From NCBI RefSeq assembly GCF_901933205.1, contig NC_044600.1, positions 3,162,001-3,226,000 of the forward strand: a DNA stretch of 64,000 nucleotides, read 5' to 3'. The notes under the pieces are model-generated. The model saw only the letters and a program-made list of their open reading frames with translations, made no database searches and was not told where the DNA came from. This document shows positions 1 to 13,736 of this stretch, piece by piece (the stretch's first letter is position 1; each line of letters opens with the position of its first letter). The DNA comes from Camarhynchus parvulus (taxonomy: Eukaryota; Chordata; Aves; Passeriformes; Thraupidae). The position numbers were made by a program, and so were the translations under genes.

Positions 1-3000
1 ACCTGAAGTTTTTTAACTCCTAAAACAGAACTTCATTTATATGGATATGGTCACACTGAACATAAAAATTTCAATGAGTTGTTTTTATATTATTTTCTTT
101 TTAAATTCCAGTGGGGTGGAATTGAGCTCAGAAAATACCAAACAACCCTTTGTGTTTCCTTAAATCTACTGTAAGAAACTATAGTTACAACATGAACATC
201 CTTTGTAAACTGTGAAGGAGATCAGCTCACTTCATGCACTTAAAATTTTAAGAAAATCCTTTTTAAGGTTGAAGTATTCAAGGTTTCAATCTCCTTGGTA
301 TGGGCTACGGCAAGAGAGGGCCCCAGAGGAACTTGAAAGACATCCATGTAGTTGCCACCCATAAATGAAAGAAGTCTGATAAATAACATCTGAAGGATAA
401 ATTAGAGGGTTTTTCCGGAGAACCAAACGAGACAGAGAGACAAAAGCAAAAGGGGGAAGGATTTCAATAAATGGTGTGTCAGTAGCTGTGGAAGGGGGCT
501 GATAGGTGAGCAGGCAGGAGGAAGGAGGATTCCTGCTCTATTTCTACTTCAAAGGGACCATTAGAGACTTTTAGATTGGTTCTGGTGGAGTGGGAGGGAT
601 GGGTCACTGGTTTGAGAGAGATCTGAAGGTGCATCATAAATGAAAAGCTTTAATCAGTGTAGGAATGAGACAAAGCCAAGAACTGAAAAAAAGCAACTGG
701 AAACATACAGCAAAGTTTCTTTTACAGATGAATGAAGTTCTGCTTTCTTTTATGGCAAATGCCAGAGAGTTAGAAAGGCAAAGAAAGGTTCCTTTGCCCA
801 GTTTCTCCATGTTGACACACACAGGCACAAATGGCAGCATAAATATCACAGCAACAGAGAAGACAATCAGAAGTAGTGGGAAGGTTGCTGGGTTTGCAAG
901 CACGACACCAAAAATGAGAGTCATGAGTCGTTAATGTCCATTTAGAGAAGGGGGAGATATGAAAAAGAGGGAATCCTTGATTCTGGGGTCGCAGTGTGAC
1001 ATGGTCACAGGGTGTCATGACAAGTGAGTGGCAGCTTGGTGCAATTTGTCAGCATGAGCTGAAAAACACCAAGACTGCTCCAGAAGGAGCAGGAGAAGGA
1101 CACTGACCTGTAGGAGAGGGCAAATCAACACACAGATCATCTCTGGTTTGTGAGTGGTTAAGACTTTTTTCCCCCTTCAAACCAAACAAAAATGGTTCAC
1201 CAAGAAATCTCCATTATGCAAAATGGGCTCCTCTGTGTGAATACAGTCCAGAAGATGTCAGCTACATATTTACCCTCTTTAAGTAATTTTTTGCTGAAAA
1301 TATTTGTCTCCTTGCCCTCCAATCCCTGTAACTGTTCTAACTAAAAAAAGTTAGAAGGGAGGGATACAAGTTTCGAGGGATACGAGTTTCATAAATGCCA
1401 AGATGATTTTGCAGTATGAATTTAAAATGTGTCCTGAACAAAAATAATTGATATTTTGTAGGTTGTTCATGTTGTTCATGTACATCCCTAATCACTTGAG
1501 GTATGTTTAAGCTTTTTAACTGATACTTAGTTCTTTCAAATGAGCAAATTAATCTCCTGGGTGCACAGCAGCTCCTCATACCTGGGGTCACAGTGCAGAA
1601 AGTTATTTTTGTTGCTATCTACAGATTGTCTTGACATGCAGCATATACCCACAGGGTCAGAAGAATTGCCCTCTGATTACATGTACAATAATCTGGATGT
1701 CCCAAGGTATTCAAGTGGTTAATTAAATATCAAGTAATTGCTAAAACTACTAAGTGACATTTAATTAGTATGTTAATTGATATCAAATTTGTTCTCACTA
1801 TCTTGTTTTATGTTAATAAAATCCCTAAACATTTCTTGGGAGTAGATTAGGAAACAATGTGCTCCTAATGTACTAATGCAAAACAGCCTTAAGCACCATT
1901 CTGCTAGTGGAATGTAACTTCTCACTTCAATTTTTATTCCACCTGCGATACTTTCTCTATCTTTAAACTTACTTTGTGCTCAAGGTATATTAGATTCAGG
2001 AGCACAGACCTCTCTTGGTATGGATTTTGACTTTTTTAATGCTGTAATCTATCAAAAGAGGGGTAACTTAAAATAGTCTAATGCTGCCTCTGCTCCCTTG
2101 GGTAGTGGCAGGCAGGATGTGGGGAATGGGGAGAGCCTTCACCCATGGCTGATGGCAGGGATGAGTTCCAGCACAGCCTCCCGTGTGGAGTGGGGAAATC
2201 TGTGCTTCACACACGGCTCAGAGCTGCCAGAATCACAGCTCTGACTGTCTGGGGACTCTGCAGCAGCAAAATGCTGCCTCGGTGCTGCTGGTGCACACAA
2301 GGAAGGGCGTTCCCCTCCTCCTCAGTCCTCCTCTCCCTGAGCAACAGCCTGCTCTGCCTCTCTGCTTGAGTCCTCCCAACAGCTCTAACATAGAAAAGAG
2401 ATGTCTTTAGGCTTGGGGCCAGAAAAAGGCTGACTGAGCTCCAGAATGACAAGAGCTCCGAGCTTGTCCTTCCTTTCAACCACTAAAATGTTCCTGGTGG
2501 CCTCATCAGGAACAGGTGAACTGTCCAAAGTTGAATCCACTAACAGGAAAAGTTGTTTTGCTACCATCTAATTGGAGAACACATTGGAAAAAAAAATCCT
2601 ATGAATATTCATATGAATTTTAAAATTCATTCCTTTCAGCTGCGCTCATGCCTTTTGTGCGTCAGCTTTTTGTGGAGTTTCTTCTGCATTTTATTGGTGC
2701 CAATGCACAGAGAGAGCTGGTTTTACATTCAGGATCACAAAAAAAAGCTAAGTCTAATTTATTCTCCATGAACATTCACACCCAATTACTTCAGAAGAGT
2801 CCAACTGGGGAATAGAAACAATGGGGTACGACCACGCACGGGGAAACCACAGAGCTCTGCTGCCAACCCTCCTCAAATTCAAAATCTGGAATGTGCATGG
2901 AAGCACTGTAAAAAGAAACTGGTAGAGGAGGGACTGTCAGAGAACTTTGAATTAGGAATAAAGAAAACTGTGATATGTTTATTCATGGATATGTCAGAGG

Positions 3001-3639
3001 GAAAAGAAAAAGGAAAAAAAAAAGAGGAAAAATTGGTGAACTAAATTATTCATTACAAAGTACTCAGCTCTAGTTTTATGCCACTGAAATACTGCCACAG
3101 AACTAAGAATCAGCAGAATAATGGTGATAGGCAAAGTATGGCACTGATTTTAAACTACTTGTGGATCAATTGATTTGAACTTCTGTGGTTTCTTTTGGAT
3201 TACTTTGATTTAAATTTCAGAAATATTTTCACACAATATATTCTTTTTTATTTTCCCTTTTGATATATTGTGATAATCCCCATTCACTAATAGAATGGTT
3301 TTTAGCAAGTGAAATATTTGAAACCTTCTATAAGGAAAAATGGATTTTTGGCTGAATTTGTGTGTAGCCCTTCTATCTTTTCGGAATGTCCTCTGTTAAT
3401 ACTGGTTGTACAACTTGTATACACTGAGGTAATGACACATAAAACTGTAAACATGAATAATACATATGAACAGGAGCCTATTTAGGTGTTGTGTAGACTT
3501 AAATTCTTGAAAAATAAGGTACAAAAAAATTCAGAAATGACATGTTTATCTATAAAAAAATCTTCAAACAGACTTGTCACAGGAGATAAAAGCATTGCTA
3601 CTATTTGAGTCCCTTTCTGCCTTGTCCATTAACCCTCAC
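1..3639. other. Unique AT-rich non-coding DNA
   Basis: No supported gene. Open frames on both strands are short and have no recognisable domain. A purine-only run lies near 2998-3036. Bases 112-170 are bounded by a good acceptor (pyrimidine tract ending at 111) and a GTAAG donor at 171 on the plus strand, with one open frame. At 59 bp this is well within chance. Nothing else stands out. Confidence 0.7.
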
Positions 3640-3826
3640 AGAGAGCTGGCACAGGGTGCCCAGAGCAGCTGGGGCTGCCCCTGGGACCTTGGAAGTGCCC
3701 AAGGCCAGGCTGGACAGGGATTGGGGCACCCTGGGACAGTGGGAGGTGTCCCTGCCATGGCAGGGGGTGCAATGGGATGATTTTTAAGGTCCCTTCCAAC
3801 CCAAACCTTTCTGGGATTCTGTAAGT
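3640..3826 (+). mobile_element. CR1 LINE 3'-end fragment
   Basis: The 3' tail of an avian CR1 non-LTR retrotransposon, read on the plus strand. The order of blocks is that of the CR1 3' region: 'ctggcacagggtgcccagag', 'gcccaaggccaggctggaca', 'gtgtccctgccatggcaggg', then 'aaggtcccttccaaccc' and the terminal '..gggattctgt'. It is 5'-truncated, as nearly all CR1 insertions are, and contains no reverse-transcriptase coding sequence. Open frames of 60-68 codons here are by-products of the GC-rich repeat. CR1 normally lacks target-site duplications, and none was seen. The 5' limit is approximate. Confidence 0.9.
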
Positions 3827-6800
3827 AACCCACTGCCTTCAGCTGTGAGTGTGAAGCCTGAACCTGTGAAATATGAAATAAAATAATTACTCATACGTCT
3901 TTAGATTATCTTTTTAAAGTCATGATTTCTTTTTTTCTCTAGAAACAAAATAATATTTGATTACTAATTTTGTATTGTGAAGTCTTCTGGTAAGAAATGT
4001 CTGAGATGAGAAATTTCTCCTTCAGTTATGATTGCTGTTGGCTTTGAGTATGATTTTGGGCCTCTCTTCTAGGAAATGGCAGAGCAGAAACAGAAGGGTA
4101 CTTTGGGCTGTAAATCCACCAACACTGATGTTAATGCTTTACAGCACGGCTGGTGTTCCATTTTTGTTGCAATATCAGAAAGGTGACCAGTGTTGACCAA
4201 GAGTTAAGCCAGTACTTTGATTATTTTCTGTGTTGCTAATATGATTTCAATTGTTTCAATTATATCTGTTCAGGCATGAAATGCAATATGGATCATTCAG
4301 TTAATTAAGAGATGCAATTTGCTTGAAGTCCTTTGTCCAGCAATGTAAATCTAAGCCCACCAGTTAAAACCTGCCAATGTGAAATAAAAGGTGAAGCACC
4401 CACCTGTATAATAAATCTGGCTTTACAGCCCTGCCTGCAGCAATGCAGTTGCAACAAGTCATAGTTTGCAGGTAGCTAATAATATATTTTAGTTATTAAA
4501 GCTTTCAGAAATCTGTAGTTTAAAAGATCTGATATTTAGCTTATAAATGTGTATATATATATATTTATATTGCTATATAAATGTGTATCCGTTATAATAT
4601 TCTAATCATTATCTTTTTAAAATTTGCTTGCTACCAACCACAAAAAACTACTTTTCACATCTACCCACATAAATAACAGTGACCTTTCCATGTGTATAAA
4701 TATAGAGACACAAAAACTGAGGCCTGACAAGTTCCTCTTCAGCGTATTTATGAACCATTCTCCTCCAACACTTCAGTTACAAAAGGAGCAAACTCCTGAT
4801 ATTTGGTCTGATAATAAGGATATTTCTCTCTACTTCTACAAGAATCTGCAAAGAAGCTCGGTTTCTCCTGCTGTTTTGTAGCTGTTTTAAGACAGGATTT
4901 TCTGGTCTCTAGGGCTGCTGCTCTGGGTTATTTCATGGGCATCAGAATCCCATTAGAGAGAAAAGAACCACACAGCTTGGAGATGAGCTCATCTGAGGTC
5001 TCCTCAAAGCTACTGAGCACAAGGATGTTCTTTTGTACTGCTCCTTCACGTCTGAAAGCATTTCTGCTTTAATTCATTCTCTTTACTTCTGCTGTGCTGA
5101 GTATTATTATAGTCTGGTGAGTTCCTGAAAGTGGGAAATGCCAAACAAACAGGTGTCAGACTTCAAAAGAAGCATTTGTCAGGACTTAATGTTCTGAAGC
5201 TAAAGGCAACAGCTCAACCTAAATAAGCTCTTCGCAACAGGATTTAAGTTTTCCTAATAAAAAAGTAATAACAGAAAGTAAAGTGCCAATCCAACAGCCT
5301 AGAGAGTGGAAGGCTTAGAAAAATGAGCACCATCTGACATGATATCTTGATTTAAAGCCAGCTTGTACTGTAGCTCTCAAAGTCCGAGGGTTCCACCACT
5401 CACTTCTTTTCTCACCTTGCTATGTCTGTTTCAGGTTCAGTTTTGAAGGATGTACTCACCTGCAACTTCCATGTAGGACCAGTCAGGGATGTCAATCAGC
5501 ACAGTATTTAGCATTTTTCCCATCTCAGAAGCGCAGCCTTGCCTGTAGGTGGGTTGGAGCCAAGGCTGAACGAAACTGGGGAGTCCCCATCAGCAAAGGC
5601 AGCAGCAGCAGCTGAGCTGTGGGCTCGGGGGCTCCCACTCCACTTCTCCTTCTCTCCTTGAGGCACAGATTGTGGCAGTCATAATTCCATCCTCCAGCTG
5701 AGTGCAGGGACAGAGAGACACTGGGATGTTTGCTTTTCACTAACATTACTCAATGCACTATTGTACTTTAGGTAGAGCCATCTTTTCCATCAGCTCCAGC
5801 AAACATTGCTGTGTTTGTTCAGGCATCCCCTAATTAAAAGGCACCGACTCTGATGGAAACGCTCAAATGAAACGTGCTCACAGTGTGCTTTTCCCCAATA
5901 TATCTGGATTTATCCCTCAAACAAATGTCTATTGTGATTCCTCATGACCAGCAACTCAGGAATCAGATGTGAATGCCTGGATCAGCCTGCAGCCTGTGCT
6001 GTTCTCAGCATGACAATTTTGGTGAGGAAAAATAAAATCAGACCCTCGCAGCATTGCTAGGCAATGTCTGATCTGGGCTGAAGCACAGATGTACAGAGAG
6101 GCACAGGAGAACACTCACATGTATTAATGAGATTATTTGTGTGCTTCTGGCATGCCTGTGATTTGTCTCTTGGCTGGAACAGATGCACTGGAAGAGGAGC
6201 GAGTGTGTCTCTGTGTAACAATGCCATGTTAAGGAGCCTTTAAAAATCGGGTTTGAAGGCATGGGGATAAGGAGCTATAGATTATTATCACTATAATGAA
6301 AGGGAAAAAAGCAAAAATAGCTCTGTGCAAGGAAAAAAAATTCATGTGCTGTGCTGGAACACACAGCTCCATCTTCTGTCTTTGCAGCATTTGTCTATGA
6401 CTGATGGTGGGACTCAAAGTCCTCCATAAATTCAGGTGGCAAAACCCCAGACACAACAAAAATAGCTGAATTTTACTGATCTTTACCCTTGAGTGGCTTC
6501 TTTCCAGTTCTTTCCTCATGGTTGCATTCTGTACATGTCCACATAGCAGAGGCAAGAGGTTTCTATGAGCAAAGGATCCATTTTTCTGCCCATGTTGTGT
6601 TGATACATCCTCAACATGTTCTGGTTGTTCAGTGGACAACGTGCCAAAAATATCTTCAGAAAATTTTGCTCATATTAGAAAAACTTATGTCTCTCAGGAT
6701 GATAAATTAGTACAAGGACTTTGTTTGACACCTGTGTTTAATCTGTCAGTGATTTTGTTTGCTGGTGCCTTCTGATATCTGGAATAAATATTATTTTCTG

Positions 6801-6935
6801 ACTCCATCTTACTTCTTTTGAGTTCTTGCACCAAAACAACCAGTATGCTTTCTTTTCTTCCTAGAGTTTACTTTTTCCTGTTGATATGATTCATTGATAC
6901 ATTTGGTTTTCCAACATCATTGCAGGAAAATTAAG
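3827..6935. other. Unique non-coding DNA with short TA run
   Basis: No supported gene. A short (TA)n run sits at about 4552-4565. On the minus strand, 5460-5542 forms an 83-bp segment with a perfect CAG/GTGAGT donor and a usable acceptor, open in a single frame (see findings). A minus-strand open frame of 136 codons at 6229-6639 has no recognisable domain and is treated as chance. Confidence 0.65.
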
Positions 6936-6967
6936 ATATTTATTTATTTATTTATTTATTTATTTTG
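6936..6967. repeat. (ATTT)n microsatellite
   Basis: About seven tandem copies of a TTTA/ATTT tetranucleotide, essentially perfect, in AT-rich DNA. It is a candidate length-polymorphic locus with no sign of function. Confidence 0.95.
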
Positions 6968-9900
6968 ATATATGTGTATATCCATTTATCTTCTGCCTTG
7001 CATGTCTCATGGGCCTGTGATGGCTTCTGGCTCCCGCTCAGTGGAGACAGAGTTTGAAACGTTACCAGGAAATCCAAAGGAAAGATTAGCAATTGTACAG
7101 TTGGTGGGTTTTAGTGGTTTACCCATGTAAAATGTGAATGTCCTCTCGTAAGGACAAATTCAGAAATCTCTTTCACTGCACTACAATTTATCCCATCAAC
7201 TTTCCAGTTCTGTTTCGAATCAAGGGCCAAGAGAAAACCTTGCATGGGCCCTGATATATTCAGCTCAGTGTTATTGTTTCCTTTTCCTTGCTAGAGAAAG
7301 GATCAGCCCAGACTTCCAAAAATCATGGGAGAGATGTCTGGAAGGTAATTCCATCTGCAAAAATTAAAGTTTAACCATTACAAGGAATTCAAAAGAAGCC
7401 ACACAATTAACTGTACAGCCCCAACCACAGCAGGCTGTTGGGTCCATTTGTAATACTTGATAAAATCAATACATTTAAAGAGAATGAAAGCAGAATTTCT
7501 AAATGTAGAATTCCAGTGAAATAGTTCCATGCATAATTGCTGCCCTATAAATGAACAATAGCATCTCATATTCTACCTTTTTTGATACAATTCAGTGTCA
7601 GAAGTTGTGTTCTCTGGGCTTGCAAAGATTGAAATTGGATCTAAATTATGGATGTTTTCCACTGACCTGTATGGTAAATGATCAAGGATTATAGAAGTCT
7701 CATGCAATAATCTGCTATGCATATATATTTAAAGAGAGCTGCATGAATATTCAAAAATGATTGTTTCTCCCATTTCAAAGAATAAAAGAAATAGAGCTGT
7801 TCTGCTGCCTCTACATAAGGCATTTCCCAAGGTCAGAGGGAGAGGTCAGAGCCACAATAAAAGTCACTCCTGAGAGTGATTTGCCACGTGATCTTTTCTG
7901 TGTTTTGAAAGGTCAGAGTCTGTGTGGGACAAATTTAATAAACTGATCCCAGAAGTATTGTATCCAATTTCTGAGGAAACATTCCAGAACGCCAGAATTG
8001 GGATTTTGCTACACTGAAATGCCAATTGGTTTGTGATGTTTTGTCTTATAATTATGAAGGTGGCTCATCTCCAGCTGAACCAATGATTGTTATGTTCCTT
8101 CTCAAAGAGAAAATAAAGTTTATCTAAAATGTCTGAACACTGATATTAGCAGTGGTTCAAAGTGATAACTTGGATCTGCTTTCTTCTTTTCTGCACAGAA
8201 TTTGAAGGAGTGAATGGTGCCAATAAGGAGCATAACACCATTAACCAGCTGCTGGACAATCAGCATCTAAAGGACTCTGCACCTTTTGAGAAACACTGGA
8301 TGGGCATTTCTGCTGCCTGCAGAAAATGGCCTGATAAAAGCTGTCTCAGGTTCTTTCTGCTGTTCTTATCAAAATAAGGATCTTTTAAAAAGGAATAACT
8401 GAGCTATAATAAAGGTAGTGTACACAGAGATAGCCATCAAAGGCATTCATTTTAAGAATTGCTTTAAATAATTTTAGTTTAATTTATATTTATCATATTA
8501 TTTATGTAGTTGTATAAGATCACTTAAGAAAGATGAATTTTCATCCTTATATATCTATATCTACAAGTGATTTTACATACCAGTATTACCTATGAATGCA
8601 ATACACTGACTCTGTGGGCACAAGCTGGACTGTAATTGGGGATGTAGATTATTGGTGACAGAACAAAACACTGACTACTGGTGGATATTTCTTTTTTCAA
8701 TATGTGGTAGCAGAATGAAGATGCTGTAGCTCTGTGCACAGAGGCAAATCTCAGTTTCAGCCTGCATGGATGTAATCATTATTTCCTTCTTGCTGACTCT
8801 GCTTCACTATTGATCATGCCATGCATTTCAGCAGGCTGGGCTGTGATTTCAGCTGGTAAATGTAATATCAGCCTCCATGACAATTACAGCTGAACACCAT
8901 TTGTTTTCTATGAAATACAGTAAATTTTTCTATTACATTTGCTTCTGGCATCCCCAACACAGCTCAACAACTGGTTTTGTGTCTCTGCTTATCCAGATTG
9001 TTTTTTTACCTTACAGGTGTTTGTGGGCATTCATCACATGAGCCTCAGTGGGGGCGATCCTGCTGTGGTGATAAGAATAAACCAAAAGGAGATGTTTGAC
9101 TTGATGTTTCCTGTCCATGTCTGATTAAGTGTGTTCTACCAGGGGCCATCCAGCCCAAACCTCACCAGCTATTTGTGCAGTATCTAGTACAGATCCTTGG
9201 GGGGTGGGAAAATCAGAACAGAGCAAATATAGCCTCAGAGAAGGAGCAGTTGGAGCCTGCAGACAATGTGGAGCATTTCTTCAGAGCAGCAAAGCTTGGG
9301 CTTGGGACTGAAACCTAAAGGTAACAACTGAAATTATTTTAGTGTTGTTTTTTCACAGAAACTTCCCTGAGGCCCCAAACACTTTTTATTCCTTCCCCTG
9401 TGCCAGAAGCACCAATTCATTCCCACACAGGATTCAAATTCTGCAGCTGTTCCCTCAATAACTTTCACAATGCAGTTAGTTATTGCTAATACAAAAAATC
9501 TATAGCACACTATAAAGTGGAAATATAATACAGTAGATTTAGGGGCTGGGTACCTCTCTGAAGACTTAAGGAAGCCATACAGGAACTGTGCAGGATTTGT
9601 ATGGCAAATTTAACATTTCCTGATGGAAAAGCATCAGCATAAATTGTTTTATAACATTTTCCTCTCCACAGAGGGAACAACCTGAATTGGTGGGGGAGGA
9701 AAATGAGAGGCAGAACATGGGCCCAGTTTGCCCCTGGAGACCCACTGGGCTCTGCACTGCTCATGATGGGAGGATGCTCCTGGATCTGGGCTCCTCCTCA
9801 GCTCCTGCAGCAGCAATATCTTTAGATCACCCTGAATATTGAAATGGAAAATATGGAAGATGTGCAGTGTCTGTTACTGAGCTTCAAAATTCCTTTAACT

Positions 9901-10548
9901 GCTACCAAATTGCTGCTTCAGTGGGAACTTTAATAGGCAGAGCCAGCCCCAGCTATGATGAAGTGTGACAGGTTCTTTCTTTGCCTATAAAATGCTTAAT
10001 GGTAGATAATCAGAAACTTTTTACTGAGAAATCTTCTTCACTGTTACTTTCCATTTCAGTTATTTAAAGTGGGATTCTTCTTTCTCATTTAATTCTGGGT
10101 TATGTAATTTACCCTGATGGAACACAGAACAGAACTTCATCTTATGGAGGATGGGAAAAAATGTACCTCTGCACAAGTTATACGTCTAATTATTGCAACA
10201 GTTCAGGGACCTGTTGTTTAAACAATTTCTTACATAACATATTGAAGCAATCTCACTCAAAATACCTGGTTCTGCCATTTATTTTCTATTTGTTAGACTG
10301 ATGTCAGTTCCAAAAGCAAACCCAAGAATTTTTAGATTTTTTATTTTAAAAGGCATTTACTTGTGGCTGTTCAATCAATGTGTATCTTCTGTTGTCACAT
10401 TTGGTTATAAAAACCACAGTATTTTGATATAAAATCACAGATGCATCACAAAATGTTGTTCTACCTTCATAATGCAGCTTGTCTTCATTTATTGTTATTT
10501 ATTAATTATTTATTTATTAACCAGTTAAATATGGGCTGTGTTTAGTGG
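6968..10548. other. Unique non-coding DNA
   Basis: No supported gene. Two plus-strand open stretches follow strong pyrimidine-AG acceptors, at about 8201 and 9017 (the latter ending in TGA near 9124). They lack good donors or a poly(A) signal and match nothing I recognise. An imperfect ATTT-rich tract lies at about 10484-10518. Confidence 0.65.
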
Positions 10549-10605
10549 TGTCATGGTTTCAGCCCAGCAGCTGCTCAGTCAGGAGCCGCCTTCCATGAGT
10601 TCCTT
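10549..10605 (+). mobile_element. Possible LTR 5'-end remnant
   Basis: The stretch begins 'tgtcatggtttcagcccag', which resembles the 5' terminus (TG start) of a widespread avian endogenous-retrovirus LTR. The resemblance fades after about 20-50 bases, and no matching CA-ending 3' terminus or target duplication is visible. Either a short degraded remnant or a chance match; the evidence is only this opening motif. Confidence 0.3.
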
Positions 10606-12629
10606 AAACATCCTGGACCCATCAGGCCATAAAAAACCAGCACAAGTGGAAATAAAACTTTTGACTCCAGAACCTTGATGATTTTGAAATTTTATGCCTG
10701 TTGTCGACCTGTTTTTTTTTGTTCCTTAATGAGTCAATATATTGTTGTCTATTGTTCTTCGTCTTCCCGTAAGGGAAAAACAGTGGCAATTATAACTTAA
10801 TAACATTCTCTGTGCTAAGAATGTGTGGTGACAGATAATGAAGTCCAATATCCCGATCTGATTACAAGTTGCTCTTTAGATGGGGGACAAATAAGTACAA
10901 GATGGCAATGTCAGAGCAAGGAACACTTACATGATGAAATATTAATGAAAATACATTGCACTTATGTCTCAATGACATCTAAATGGGAATCAGTTATCAG
11001 ATCTTGAGTGTTTGCTACAAATTCCTACTCTGCAAAAGAAAAAAAAAATCCAATGAACTTTAAAAATGTCAGCCAGCAGGGCTTTCAAATACATAATTTA
11101 CTAGTTTGTTGGCTTCCTATAAATGGATAATAATAAACTCATAGCTAAAAGCAAGCTCATAAATGCTGAATCAAAAATGGGAAGAACACCATGAAATGAT
11201 AGATGCAGAGCTGCATGGTGGTAATTTTCTTCTAAGGAGAAATTGTAGCTGTGCTGTTAAAGCTGTGAATGGAAACCTTGACAGAGCAATGTTTCCTTCC
11301 CCACAGAAGGATCTGTGCCACTGTTTCTGCATTGTGCAGAAATGCAGGAGCAACAGTGCTGGAATTGCAGCTGAAGTTTGATGGACTTCCCGGAGCAATA
11401 TATTTTCATAGCCTGCCTAGTTAGGCTCGCCTCTTTGATACACTCTCATACTTATTTATTTAAACATATGAAAAATAGACTGTTCTATTAATCAGGGGGC
11501 AGAATGAAGTCATTTCTCATGGAGAAGTTTTAATCTTAATCAAAAATTGACCTATGTGTTCTATGTTAAAAAGGCATATATTATTGAATGGTATTAATAG
11601 AACCTTTAATGTTAAAATATTTGATACCAGCCAAAATTAGATTCTATTTTAAGCCAGTACTCTGGGCTGAATGGCAGTGAAAGCCTCTCATTTTTTTGGT
11701 TTGATTTTTAGTGGCAGCCAGGCTGGAGTTGAAAGGCTCAGTTCTGCTGCCTGACACTTCAGCCCCATCTCCATGGAGCACCTCATCCCTTGCTGGGTGC
11801 AGTCTGTTCAGCCAGGAGGGGAAACTTGACCTGGGCAGGGCAGTGAGTGAAAGAAAGCCTCAAAGTGCTCAGGTCATGGGGACTGTTCAGTCTTTCATTT
11901 GGATATTTTCATTTGTGATACCTTGACAAGGCCCCTGCCACAGAGAGTTTGGACTGTGAGCTCGAGCTGCAACTTCAGTAAAGGCCAGCTCAGCTTGGAG
12001 GGTTGGGAGCAGCCACACAGGCTCTGCTCAGCTCCTGTGGAAGGATTCCTGGATTCCTCAACCCTTCTGGACATGTTTTCAGTAAATGGCTGAGGACGGG
12101 TACTCTGAGCCACGCTGGGACATTTTGGTACAGCACAAATTCAGTTAGAAAAGGTTAAGAAATTCTTTCTTCCAATATTTATATTGCATCATAACGAGGA
12201 AAAAACTCTCAACTAAATGTTTGGCACAGAGCCATTTAGGTAAATTGTATTTATGTAGAATAAATCCAGGAAGTGTAAAACTAATTGATAATTAGACCAA
12301 TTTTTGCAGGTTTATATTTTAAAAAAATTAAATCCTAAAGCTCAGACATTTAGTCTTAAAAAAAGGAACTGACTTAATTAAAGCACTGTTATAACAATGA
12401 TTTAATTGGATTTCTTTTCTGTTCACATGAAAATCTTTGTCATGAGAATGAGCCCCAGCATTGTGCAATATTAATATGGGATATATTCTTACTCACACTG
12501 CCTAGTCTCATGGTAGGCCTTATACCTGAGAAATAATGTTTAATTTAAGCATTAAACCCCTTCAACTTACTTATCCTAGCTTTTTTAAAAAATTATTCAA
12601 GTATCTAGCAGTGTGCTAAATATCTTACC
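10606..12629. other. Unique non-coding DNA
   Basis: No supported gene or repeat. Open frames of 60-75 codons occur on both strands between 11.1 and 12.1 kb, overlap one another in antisense and show no domain, which points to chance in slightly GC-richer DNA. Confidence 0.7.
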
Positions 12630-12714
12630 TGTGGTCTAGCACCTAAATGAGCCTGGGGGTGAGAAGATGATCTCCACAGGTTCCTTCCAACCTCAACGTT
12701 TCTGAGATTCTGTG
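12630..12714 (+). mobile_element. CR1 LINE 3' tail, short
   Basis: The last ~85 bp of a CR1 element. 'gatgatctcca' is followed by 'ggttccttccaacctcaac' and a terminal '..tgagattctgt', the standard CR1 3' end, read on the plus strand. It is strongly 5'-truncated and diverged. The reverse complement contains a perfect-looking CAG/GTAAGA donor at 12.63 kb, which is therefore a repeat-derived cryptic splice site and not evidence for a gene. Confidence 0.75.
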
Positions 12715-13736
12715 CCATCCATCCTGCAGTGCTGGGTGAAGTGATACCTGGTGATCCAGGTGAAAGCCATGCAGGGGGAAGGAGAGCAAGCTGCCCAGAG
12801 GAGGGTTTCCAAGCTGAGCTGTATTTTTGGAGAACCCTGAGCACATCACCCAGTGCTTTCTGAGCCTTTTGGAACCATTAACAGACTTCAAAATAAATTC
12901 CTTAAGTGCCTATTTCACTTTGTGAAATGGTGAACTGTCAAATATCTGTTTCTGATGTGGTACAAGTGAGTTTGCAGGAGGCACCTTGATCTGCTCGTAC
13001 TCCATGATTCATTCATTTCTAAGTGGAAAACAGAAGTGTTTTTGTAGGCATCATAAGCAAATCCTCCTGCTCACCCCCAGGATCCCCACAGCTTCCCCGG
13101 GGCTCCATGGATCCTCCTGAACTGTCACACCCTGAGCACAGCCAGGCCACAGAGGGATGATGGCAATCCCTGCAGAGTACAATAAATTAATAAACTTGGC
13201 TGGGAGCAGCAGAGGTACAGCTAGACCTTAGAATCTAACCTGGGAACTACATTTACATTCAACAGGACCTTTCTCTGTTAAAGCTTAACTCCACTGAGTG
13301 TGGGCTGGGTTTGTAGTTTGCCTGGAAGAAGCAAGGCACACAATCAATCTTGTGCAAAACCTTTTAGTGGAACAGCCTTGTGCAACCAGAGATTCCTGGG
13401 ATTTGCATGCTGCAGTGCCTTTGCTGAGCTCTAACCGGTGGCTCTAAAATCTGAACATTTAAATCCCATTAAAGAATTATCTGTGTGGAAGATGTTTTAT
13501 ATGATAATATACACAACAACACATCTTAGACTCCATTAGGTCTTTGCTCTTGTATAATGTAGATCGGCTCAATTAGTCTTTGCCAAATGACTCACTAAAA
13601 TTAATTCTCGCAGGTGGACACATGACTAAATTTGAAACAAAATCTGCATCTCTTTTCATGCACCGTGAAGCCCTGTAAAAGAGATATTGCATTAGATAAA
13701 GAAATAACTGTTCTCTATAGTAGTATTTAGAATTTT
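12715..13736. other. Unique non-coding DNA
   Basis: No supported gene. The AT-rich part at about 13440-13640 contains TAATTA- and AATTAG-type homeodomain core sites and a TGACTCA-like core, but they are not dense enough for an enhancer call. Confidence 0.65.

Noticed and set aside
8201..8377. Open stretch after a strong acceptor ('ttcttttctgcacag')
   Set aside because: No adequate donor follows, and the frame ends in unrelated sequence; chance acceptor most likely.
9017..9124. Possible terminal exon after a 'tttttttaccttacag' acceptor, ending in TGA
   Set aside because: Only 36 codons, no AATAAA noticed downstream and no upstream partner.
12600..12660. Perfect minus-strand donor CAG/GTAAGA with a nearby acceptor
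   Set aside because: It lies within a reversed CR1 tail, so it is a repeat-derived cryptic splice pair enclosing only about 24 bp.
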